Source: an uncultured Bacilli bacterium
GTDB taxonomy: Bacteria > Bacillota_I > Bacilli_A > RF39 > UBA660
DNA: 24,758 nt
Direction: 5' to 3'
NCBI GenBank assembly: GCA_934101275.1
Contig: CAKOQM010000018.1
Location: forward strand, 1 to 24,758
The notes beneath the pieces are model-generated. The model made no database searches and was not told the origin of the DNA. It saw only the letters and a list, made by a program, of their open reading frames with translations. Numbering within the stretch: the first letter of the stretch is position 1; each line of letters starts with the position of its first letter. Position numbers and translations under genes: made by a program. Shown piece by piece: positions 7,946 to 14,201 of the stretch.

Positions 7946-9086
7946 CTTGATCCTCCCTTCTAAGATATTGATTGATATTTAGGTGACTAGGACACACAAA
8001 AGAACATAAGCCACAGGAAAGACAATTGTCTATTTTTTTTCTACCTTTTGTTTTAACACATTCATAAATATTATTTTTTAAAGGACAAACTTCGTTACAT
8101 TTTCCACAATTTTGGCAAAGTCTGGTTCTTGTTTTTTGTTTTTTCATAACAAATACGGCACGAATCGTTTCATCCAGATAAATGTTTTCTAAATTGCTTT
8201 CACGAGCTTCCATTAAGCTATTTACATACACGACATAATTAGGATCTTTTATAAGATTTAAGATATCTATAATTTCTTTCAAATACGTTCCAATTTTAAC
8301 TTTTAAAACAAATGATTGTTTTAAAGCGTTACCTGCTAAAGTGAAAACTAAAAAATCTTTTTGCCTTCCTTTGACGATTTCATAATACATATCATAAATT
8401 TTATCTGTCTCTAAAAAAATAGGATTTTCTTTTAAAGATAAATATTTTTTCAAATTTTCTTTCAAAGGATATTCATCAGGTACTAAAAAAACTTTGATAT
8501 TAGGATACATTGTTTGATATTTTTCAAAATTCAAAATACTTCTACTATCCGTTTCTTTTAAAATTAACATCGAAGAAGAAATATTTAAAGCATCGCACAA
8601 TAAATCAATCATCAAAAGAATTTCACTAGCATAGTTTTCATGTAAAATATCTTTGTTTTTTAAAAAAGGTTCCTCTTCAAAACCACTTATATATAAAACT
8701 TCTTGTTGTTTTAAACAAGAAAAATCTAAATGAGTATAATTTAATATTTGGGATTTTAAATTAGGAGAAATAATAGTCGTAGTACTATCCACGCCTTTAT
8801 AATTAGACAGTTCCTGATAATTGTTTTGAATTTGCATATAGGATGTCTCTTCTCCTAAATAATTTTTTCTTTTCACGATATTTTTAATATAACCACTTAT
8901 CGGACAATATACTTTCTTTTCATGATTAATATAAAGAAGTTCTCCCTTAGAAACTGTTTTACTCGTAATTTTCATTAAAGCACTACTATCAATGGTTAAA
9001 AACACCTTACTAGGACTCATCATTTCTTTTAAAGATTCCTTTATTTCAATATTTGGATTTTCCATTACCGTTAAGATTTTTTTCAC
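7923..9086 (-). CDS. RnfC-like protein with two 4Fe-4S clusters and a degenerate NADH/FMN region
   Basis: A 387-residue protein with RnfC architecture. An N-terminal barrel-sandwich part (about residues 25-90, with VSKGELLYINHEKKVYCPIS and SGYIKNIV) matches the start of RnfC. The middle part keeps the segment LYISGFEEEPFLKNKDIL, equivalent to the RnfC N-G-A-E-C-E-P-Y-L region. The C-terminus has two ferredoxin motifs, CQNCGKCNEVCP (about residue 322) and CLSCGLCSFVCP (about 353). The glycine-rich G-L-G-G-A-G-F-P signature that normally contributes to NADH/FMN binding is not visible and is replaced by TTTIISPNLKSQ. The start is a GTG preceded by GGTGG; an internal ATG seven codons on is possible but has no ribosome site. 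It could pass electrons between soluble donors and the RnfD-like partner. PduS-type cobalamin reductases are an alternative relative. Confidence 0.75.
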   Translation of the reverse strand: MKKILTVMENPNIEIKESLKEMMSPSKVFLTIDSSALMKITSKTVSKGELLYINHEKKVYCPISGYIKNIVKRKNYLGEETSYMQIQNNYQELSNYKGVDSTTTIISPNLKSQILNYTHLDFSCLKQQEVLYISGFEEEPFLKNKDILHENYASEILLMIDLLCDALNISSSMLILKETDSRSILNFEKYQTMYPNIKVFLVPDEYPLKENLKKYLSLKENPIFLETDKIYDMYYEIVKGRQKDFLVFTLAGNALKQSFVLKVKIGTYLKEIIDILNLIKDPNYVVYVNSLMEARESNLENIYLDETIRAVFVMKKQKTRTRLCQNCGKCNEVCPLKNNIYECVKTKGRKKIDNCLSCGLCSFVCPSHLNINQYLRREDQDDNRSSL

Positions 9087-9106
9087 ACTACCACCAACTA
9101 TTTAAC

Positions 9107-9135
9107 ATTGTAACAAAAATTAAAAAAAGAGTAAA
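9107..9135 (-). promoter_or_regulatory. Promoter of the RnfC/RnfD-like pair
   Basis: TTTACT (9135-9130), a 17-nt spacer and TACAAT (9112-9107), preceded by TGT, give an extended -10 promoter. The -35 lies inside the terminator stem of the upstream gene. Confidence 0.5.
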
Positions 9136-9148
9136 TCCGCTTCACTCT
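9122..9148 (-). terminator. Terminator of the DUF6273 surface-protein gene
   Basis: On the minus strand AGAGTGAA pairs with TTTACTCT (one G-U) around the loop GCGGA and is followed by seven T's. It lies about 25 bases after the stop codon. Confidence 0.8.
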
Positions 9149-9171
9149 AAATTTATCATATTCATTATTAT

Positions 9172-10782
9172 TTATCCAATCGTATAAGGATTTTCAAGTG
9201 TTCCTTCACCGCCTAAAATCGACGTAGAGGATATCAGATATACCGAAGGACGTACCAAAGAAGCATACATCGCTTGGCTGGTTCCGACAAGACCGTCGTC
9301 GGAGACAGAGAACACCTCGCGAGCATCCGAAGAGTCCGCCACCGGAGACAGCGTCCATTGCCAATTGTTTGAATTATAAAGCCAATCATTATTATAGCAA
9401 TCATTTGCTCTATACCAGTTAGACAACTCGAAGACTAAACAACTGGTTCTATTCATACTAGTGCCTCCACTGGTTGCATAGCCATAATCGCTTGGATACA
9501 TTAAACCTATTTTACCATTCCACGTCGTCGTTCTTGCAACCGTATCATTGCAAAAACCGCCTGACGTACATATTTTTCCATTATTGCTACTTCTTTCTAA
9601 TTCATAAAATTTACTTGCTAGTATATTATTATACGTATATGTTACTCCATCATTACTTCCTGTATTCCATATCGCATCACCTATTAATTCTTTTAAATTT
9701 TCTTTTAAGCCACTACTTGTAAAATCACAAGAAGATGTTGTATTACTTCGATCACTATAACATGTGCCTGAACCACCATTGTAGTATAATGAACCACCAA
9801 CACTTTCACTTTCATAGCCTGAATTTAAAAGTTTCATTAAATCTGCTTGGCTCCATTCGTTAACGCCATAACCATTATTTACTGATATCGCTGAAGAATC
9901 CCATGAATAATCCCCTATTGATTCATTTCTTATCAATTTTATTCTTGTTTCTTTTTTGCCTGTGCCATCATCGATATTATTCATAAGACCTATAATACGC
10001 CAGATTTCGTTATCTATTTTGACATAGTTACAAGGATTAGCTCCAACATATCTTAAATTGTTATCACTTGTTCCATCATAGGCTAAGGTATAAGTACAAC
10101 TATCATTACTTTTATCTGATACTGTAATAACATCTGTTGATGATTTATTTGCCCCACTTACTAATGATGATATTGTTGCTGATGCAGGTGTTTTTGGTAT
10201 TTCTTCTATATAACTTGTCGCCACAACAACTTTAGAACTAAATTTAGCATTTTGGACTCCTTCGGTATTCATGCCCACATTTTCATCTAGCCATAATCTT
10301 AAGGTGTACGTTTTAGATTCTTTAGCATTTAAGTATCCTGTTGTTAAATTAAAGGATGTTTTAGCATTATCTAAGGTTTTTGTTGTTGTTTGATAACCTG
10401 ATAATAAACTGGTGGTTATCTCTGTCTCGGTATCACCTGTTTTTGATGATATCATAGCTTTAACCGCATCATTATTGGTTAACGTTGTTGTATTTAGTAC
10501 CTCTAGGTTAACATTAAAGGATGCATACGAATCACACGTGTTTGTAATCGTAAATTCATAAGGGATGAGTTCCTTTCCTTCTTCATCTAAGATTGGGTAA
10601 GCTTTTTGTAAACTAATATTGTCTTTATCTGTGAAGGTAATATTAAAACAAGATGAAACAATATCATTTTGGCCTGTTTGGGTTAAGTTTAAGACCCACA
10701 AGGCATAGGATACGCCTATAATAGCGACGATACCTATTAATAAAACAATTGAAATTAAAATATTTCTTTTCTTTTTTTCCAT
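9172..10782 (-). CDS. Surface-anchored protein: TasA/SipW-like N-terminus plus DUF6273 domain
   Basis: A 536-residue exported protein. A short basic start and one hydrophobic segment (about residues 8-29, ending SYALWVL) form a signal or membrane anchor. Residues about 30-195 resemble the TasA/camelysin-type beta domain of SipW-dependent proteins (SCFNITFTDKD, then PYEFTITNTCDSYASFNV). Residues about 245-536 are a DUF6273 domain (YVKIDNEIWRIIGLM, then WTLSP, VRPSVYL and the end GTLENPYTIG). These features suggest a C-type-lectin/FGE-like fold that displays a variable ligand-binding surface; this is inference. The Shine-Dalgarno AAAGGAG fixes the start. The last ~60 codons (9210-9362) are sharply GC-rich with different codon choice. 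Upstream are two candidate promoters, one with a G10 spacer. Its ligand is unknown. Confidence 0.75.
   Translation of the reverse strand: MEKKKRNILISIVLLIGIVAIIGVSYALWVLNLTQTGQNDIVSSCFNITFTDKDNISLQKAYPILDEEGKELIPYEFTITNTCDSYASFNVNLEVLNTTTLTNNDAVKAMISSKTGDTETEITTSLLSGYQTTTKTLDNAKTSFNLTTGYLNAKESKTYTLRLWLDENVGMNTEGVQNAKFSSKVVVATSYIEEIPKTPASATISSLVSGANKSSTDVITVSDKSNDSCTYTLAYDGTSDNNLRYVGANPCNYVKIDNEIWRIIGLMNNIDDGTGKKETRIKLIRNESIGDYSWDSSAISVNNGYGVNEWSQADLMKLLNSGYESESVGGSLYYNGGSGTCYSDRSNTTSSCDFTSSGLKENLKELIGDAIWNTGSNDGVTYTYNNILASKFYELERSSNNGKICTSGGFCNDTVARTTTWNGKIGLMYPSDYGYATSGGTSMNRTSCLVFELSNWYRANDCYNNDWLYNSNNWQWTLSPVADSSDAREVFSVSDDGLVGTSQAMYASLVRPSVYLISSTSILGGEGTLENPYTIG
9210..9362 (-). other. GC-rich cassette inside the DUF6273 C-terminus
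   Basis: By hand count 9241-9360 has 69 G/C of 120, while 9361-9420 has 17 of 60. The boundary falls at the codons for NW-QWTLSP. Within the block codons such as CTG, CCG, GCG, CGC and GTC dominate, unlike the rest of the gene. The reading frame is intact. This looks like a segment brought in by recombination or another variation mechanism. Confidence 0.7.
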
Positions 10783-10860
10783 AATTGGAACAACTCCTTT
10801 TTATTTTTAGTGTGTAACATTTTGGTATGTTTTAAACTCTTTTTACTTAATACATAAAAC

Positions 10861-10869
10861 ATTATAACA
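10861..10869 (-). promoter_or_regulatory. Second candidate promoter (extended -10) of the surface-protein gene
   Basis: TGTTATAAT on the minus strand is a perfect extended -10 about 80 nt upstream of the start codon. The hexamer 17 bases further up (ATAACT) is a poor -35, so any activity would rely on the TG extension. If active it gives expression independent of the G-tract promoter. Confidence 0.4.
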
Positions 10870-10921
10870 TTTCAATACCATTTAGTTATAAATGTAGAGG
10901 GTAATAGTAATTTTTTGGATA

Positions 10922-10954
10922 CAAAAAAAATCACCATAGTTTACCTATGATGAT
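10922..10954 (-). terminator. Terminator hairpin overlapping the surface-gene promoter
   Basis: On the minus strand ATCATCATAG pairs with CTATGGTGAT (10 bp, one G-U) around GTAAA and is followed by eight T's. The upstream arm overlaps the -10 box and predicted start of the promoter at 10953-10984. Read-through RNA would form the full hairpin, while RNA started at that promoter would lack most of the left arm. A related copy is at 18080-18109. Confidence 0.7.
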
Positions 10955-10984
10955 TATAACAAATACCCCCCCCCCGAGTGTCAA
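10953..10984 (-). promoter_or_regulatory. Promoter with a G10 tract between -35 and -10
   Basis: TTGACA (10984-10979) and TATAAT (10958-10953) are both perfect sigma-A hexamers, and the -10 has a TG extension (TGTTATAAT). The spacer is 20 nt, made of CTC, ten G's and TATTTGT. A tract of seven G's would give the optimal 17. This arrangement is known in phase-variable promoters of other bacteria, where slippage of the tract changes expression. It points at the DUF6273 gene. Confidence 0.65.
10966..10975. repeat. Homopolymer of ten C (G on the minus strand)
   Basis: A run of ten C's is very unlikely by chance in DNA of this composition. It lies exactly in the spacer of a consensus promoter, so slipped-strand length change would alter promoter spacing. 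Confidence 0.9.
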
Positions 10985-11070
10985 GAGGAAGTTTACATTG
11001 AATTGTAGAATGACAGATTAAATAACCATAAAATCAGTTAAAATTGAAAATTTATTTTACCATATGCCAC

Positions 11071-11181
11071 GTGATTCAAGATATTGCGGAAATAACAGGT
11101 TTAACAGATGATGACATGTTAAGTTTGCAAGATGGAAAAAATTCAGACTCGTCTAGATTTTTTTATGATGAGAATAAATAA
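11071..11181 (+). pseudogene. C-terminal remnant of an unidentified gene
   Basis: A 36-codon frame reads VIQDIAEITGLTDDDMLSLQ and continues to a TAA at 11179-11181. The wording is protein-like and recalls the helix-turn-helix-like tails of Rpn/PD-(D/E)XK transposase-family proteins, though I cannot confirm this. The frame extends upstream only to 11032 and has no ribosome site, so it appears to be the end of a deleted gene. The rest of the 10783-11220 gap holds the promoters and terminators listed here. Confidence 0.35.
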
Positions 11182-11213
11182 AAACTGCTGACAAATGATA
11201 ATCAACAGCTTTT
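11180..11213 (-). terminator. Terminator of the heat-shock operon after dnaJ
   Basis: On the minus strand AAAAGCTGTTGA pairs with TCAGCAGTTTTT (12 bp with two G-U) around a 10-nt loop. Flanking A and T runs make it usable in both directions. It begins about eight bases after the dnaJ stop. Confidence 0.8.
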
Positions 11214-11220
11214 TATTATA

Positions 11221-12348
11221 TTATAAATGTCTTTTGAAATTTTTAAAGATGGCCTCATCATCAAGTCCTGTATCATCAAGAGCATCTAATAATTTCTTTT
11301 GTTCACGTGTTATTTTCGTTGGGGTAATAACTCTAACAATCACAAATTCATCACCTTTACGTAAAGAACCTGGTACTTTTAAGCCTTTTCCTTTTAACTT
11401 ATATTTCGTACCACTTTGGCAACCGGCTTTTATTTCCATGATAACATTACCATAAATGGTTGGCACTTCTTTTTTACAGCCTAAAATGGCTTCTGTAATC
11501 GTAATAGGAAGCTCAATTGTTAAATTTTCAGCATCTCTTTCGTAGAAGTCACTTTCTGCAACATGAATTTCTAAATAAATATCTCCATTAGGCCCACCAT
11601 TTTGACCGGCTTCCCCTTTACCTGTAATACGTAATTGATGTCCAGTTTCTACACCTTCAGGAATTTTAATTTCAATTTCTTTTTTGCGTTTTACTTGTCC
11701 CGTACCTCGACAAGTCGTACACGTTGTTTTAAATGTTTTGCCGGTTCCTTCACATTTTGGACAAGCACTTCTACTTTGAACCATACCAAACAAACTTCTT
11801 TGTTCGGTTACAACGTAGCCATTACCATGACAATAAGAACAGGTTTGCTCATCAAAGCCGCCTTTGCCATGACACGCATCACACGTGTCATTTAAAGTAA
11901 GTTCAATATCTTTTTGAACACCGAAGCAAGCTTCTTCAAAAGTTAAATCCACGCGGACTAAAGTATCTCTTCCCTTACGGGCTCTTTGACTGGAACGAGT
12001 ACTTGCGCCGCCACCAAAAAAGTCCGAAAAATCAGAGAACCCACCACCCCCAAAGCCTCCGCCGAAGACTTGTCTTAAAATATCGTTTAAATCCACATCA
12101 CTGGCATCAAAACCAGCCCCAGCAGCACCATCAAAGGCCGCATGGCCAAATTGATCATATTGACGACGCTTATTTTCATCTGATAAAACAGAATAAGCTT
12201 CGCCTATCTCTTTAAATTTAGCTTCATCACCGGTTTGCTTGTTATCAGGATGATATTTTTTGGCTAATTTACGAAAAGCCGATTTAATTTCGGCTTCCGT
12301 CGCCGTTTTGGAAACGCCTAACACTTCATAATAATCTTTTTTTTCCAT
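11221..12348 (-). CDS. dnaJ: Chaperone DnaJ
   Basis: A 375-residue type I Hsp40 co-chaperone that delivers unfolded clients to DnaK and stimulates its ATPase. The J domain (about residues 5-70) carries the HPD motif in KYHPDNK. A Gly/Phe-rich linker follows (about 75-120). The zinc-finger domain has four C-x2-C-x-G-x-G repeats (CDACHGKG, CSYCHGNG, CPKCEGTG, CTTCRGTG). The C-terminal substrate-binding and dimerisation domains are complete. It is the last gene of the hrcA operon and starts two bases after the pepF stop, which separates it from dnaK. A terminator follows. Confidence 0.97.
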   Translation of the reverse strand: MEKKDYYEVLGVSKTATEAEIKSAFRKLAKKYHPDNKQTGDEAKFKEIGEAYSVLSDENKRRQYDQFGHAAFDGAAGAGFDASDVDLNDILRQVFGGGFGGGGFSDFSDFFGGGASTRSSQRARKGRDTLVRVDLTFEEACFGVQKDIELTLNDTCDACHGKGGFDEQTCSYCHGNGYVVTEQRSLFGMVQSRSACPKCEGTGKTFKTTCTTCRGTGQVKRKKEIEIKIPEGVETGHQLRITGKGEAGQNGGPNGDIYLEIHVAESDFYERDAENLTIELPITITEAILGCKKEVPTIYGNVIMEIKAGCQSGTKYKLKGKGLKVPGSLRKGDEFVIVRVITPTKITREQKKLLDALDDTGLDDEAIFKNFKRHL

Positions 12349-12350
12349 TC

Positions 12351-14141
12351 TTATTCACCACTTTCTAATAAGATTTTTAATTCCTCTAATTTATTTTCAA
12401 TAAATTGAAAGGCTTTTTTATAAGGTTCTTCTGTTGTTAAATCAACATCAACCTCTTTTAAAATATCTAAAACATTTTTGGAAGAGCCACTTTTTAAGAA
12501 GTTTAGATATTTGGGAACAAAATCATCTTTATATTTATAAATATCACTGACAATACTTATTGCACTAATAAGGCCTGTTGCATATTGATAAACATAAAAA
12601 GGACTATAAAAATGACTAATTCGCATCCATTCAAAACGAATCTCTTTATCAACAATAACCGCATCTTGAAAATATTTTTTATTTAAGTCATAATACGTTT
12701 CACTGAAATTTTCTTCGGTTAATGATTCTTTATTTTGACATTTTTCACTCATGATTTGTTCAAATTCAGCAAACATCGTTTGACGATAAATGGTAGTTTT
12801 TACCTTATCTAAAAATTCGCACAAATAATAAATCTTTTCTTGTTTATCTTTCGCGTGCTCTAGCATGTAAAAAGAAAGAAGAGTTTCATTTACTGTCGAA
12901 GCAATCTCAGCCAAAAATATTTCATAACTCGCATAAGGATAAGGATTGTTTTCTTTAGAATACATGGAATGAGTCGCATGACCTAGTTCATGAGCCAAGG
13001 TGCTCACAGCATCAAAAGTACCATTGAAATTTAAAAGAACATAAGAATCGGTATCATAACTTCCCCATTGATAGGCTCCGTTATGCTTGCCTTCATTAGG
13101 ATAAAAATCAACATCGTGACGTAAAAACATAGAATTAAAATGTTCTAAGTAATCTTGACCTAATGGTTTTAAGGCCTCATTAGTAAGAGCAATGGCTTCC
13201 TCTTTGGTGTATTTTTTATTACGAGATTTTACAATAGGAACATAAGTATCGTAAAGATGATATTCTTTTAAATGAAGTTTTTTTGCTTTTAGTTTTTGAT
13301 ACGTTACGTTTAAATCATTATAAGCATGCACATAATAAATCAAATTATCATAAACTTTTTTATCAACATCAATCGCATCTAAGGCCATTTCGAGTGAAGA
13401 ATCATATTTTCGGATTTTTCTTAAAAATTCAAGTTCTTGATAATTTCCTTTTAAAAGAGAAGCAAAAGTATTTTTATGTTCATCATAATATTTATAATAT
13501 GTTTTAAAAGCTTTTTTTCTAACATCGGCCTTTTCATTTTCAAGTAACTCGCCATAATTATAATGAGAAAGAAAAACTTTTTTACCATCTATTTTGATAC
13601 TATCAAAACAAGCATCTGAAACATCTAAAGAGGTAAAGGCTTCATCAGGGGTGCCAAAAGCATTTAAAGCAGCCGTGATAATTTCTTCTTCTTTTTGGCT
13701 TAAAATTCGTTTTTTGTTTTTATAAAGTCTTTTTAAATATAAGGCATAAGTCTCATCTTTTAAAAGTTTTAATGCATCATCTAAATCTTTTTCCATAAAT
13801 TCAGAAGTCACAAAAGATTCACTTTCACTTAAAAGATTTCCTAAGTTTTCTACTTCTAACATTCTTTTTTTAGCTTCATTGTTACGCGTGTCTTCATCAT
13901 ACCAAAACCGTGTATATAAAAGCAATTTTACATAAGCTCTTTCTTCTTTTTCGTTCGCCCTTAAATAATCCTCTAAAGTCTTTTCTGAATCCAAAATGTG
14001 TCCTTTTAAAGCCACGACTTTTTTATTTTCTTCTTTTACTAGACTTATAAGACTTTGATATTCCTCATCATCTTTTATTATTTTGGTAATGTCCCAGCAA
14101 TCTTCTTTTGGTATTTCACTTCTTTTTCTTAACTCTTCCAT
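12351..14141 (-). CDS. pepF: Oligoendopeptidase F (M3B metallopeptidase)
   Basis: A 596-residue cytosolic zinc peptidase that cleaves short peptides. The N-terminal helical domain is followed by the catalytic M3 domain with the zinc motif HELGHATHS (about residue 382) and the downstream glutamate region EIASTVNETLLS that supplies the third ligand. Length is normal for PepF. The Shine-Dalgarno AGAAAGGA supports the start. It lies between dnaK and dnaJ, where a peptidase is not usual. A weak hairpin in the 60-nt gap after dnaK could reduce its expression relative to dnaK. The location suggests heat-inducible peptide turnover alongside the chaperones; this is inference. Confidence 0.95.
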   Translation of the reverse strand: MEELRKRSEIPKEDCWDITKIIKDDEEYQSLISLVKEENKKVVALKGHILDSEKTLEDYLRANEKEERAYVKLLLYTRFWYDEDTRNNEAKKRMLEVENLGNLLSESESFVTSEFMEKDLDDALKLLKDETYALYLKRLYKNKKRILSQKEEEIITAALNAFGTPDEAFTSLDVSDACFDSIKIDGKKVFLSHYNYGELLENEKADVRKKAFKTYYKYYDEHKNTFASLLKGNYQELEFLRKIRKYDSSLEMALDAIDVDKKVYDNLIYYVHAYNDLNVTYQKLKAKKLHLKEYHLYDTYVPIVKSRNKKYTKEEAIALTNEALKPLGQDYLEHFNSMFLRHDVDFYPNEGKHNGAYQWGSYDTDSYVLLNFNGTFDAVSTLAHELGHATHSMYSKENNPYPYASYEIFLAEIASTVNETLLSFYMLEHAKDKQEKIYYLCEFLDKVKTTIYRQTMFAEFEQIMSEKCQNKESLTEENFSETYYDLNKKYFQDAVIVDKEIRFEWMRISHFYSPFYVYQYATGLISAISIVSDIYKYKDDFVPKYLNFLKSGSSKNVLDILKEVDVDLTTEEPYKKAFQFIENKLEELKILLESGE

Positions 14142-14165
14142 AAAAATCCTTTCTAAAATTGGAAA

Positions 14166-14195
14166 AGAAAGTCCTAAAAACCTCTAGAACTTTCT
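14166..14195 (-). terminator. Hairpin between dnaK and pepF, possible attenuator
   Basis: On the minus strand AGAAAGTTCT pairs with AGGACTTTCT (one G-U) around a 10-nt loop and is followed by four T's. The short T run suggests partial termination or an mRNA-stability hairpin that would keep dnaK output above pepF-dnaJ. Confidence 0.5.
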
Positions 14196-14201
14196 AAAAC
14201 C

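Noticed and set aside
9210..9362. Diversity-generating retroelement variable region
   Set aside because: The C-type-lectin-like context and odd composition fit the idea, but no reverse transcriptase, template repeat or accessory gene is present in the window, so it is kept only as one explanation of the cassette.
9474..9722. Plus-strand reading frames inside the surface gene and other genes
   Set aside because: They are antisense to clear genes and show low-complexity His/Phe/Leu composition typical of shadow frames.
10922..10954. Small RNA formed by promoter plus immediate terminator
   Set aside because: The predicted transcription start lies within the left arm, so a transcript from this promoter would not contain the full hairpin. 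A read-through terminator is the simpler reading.
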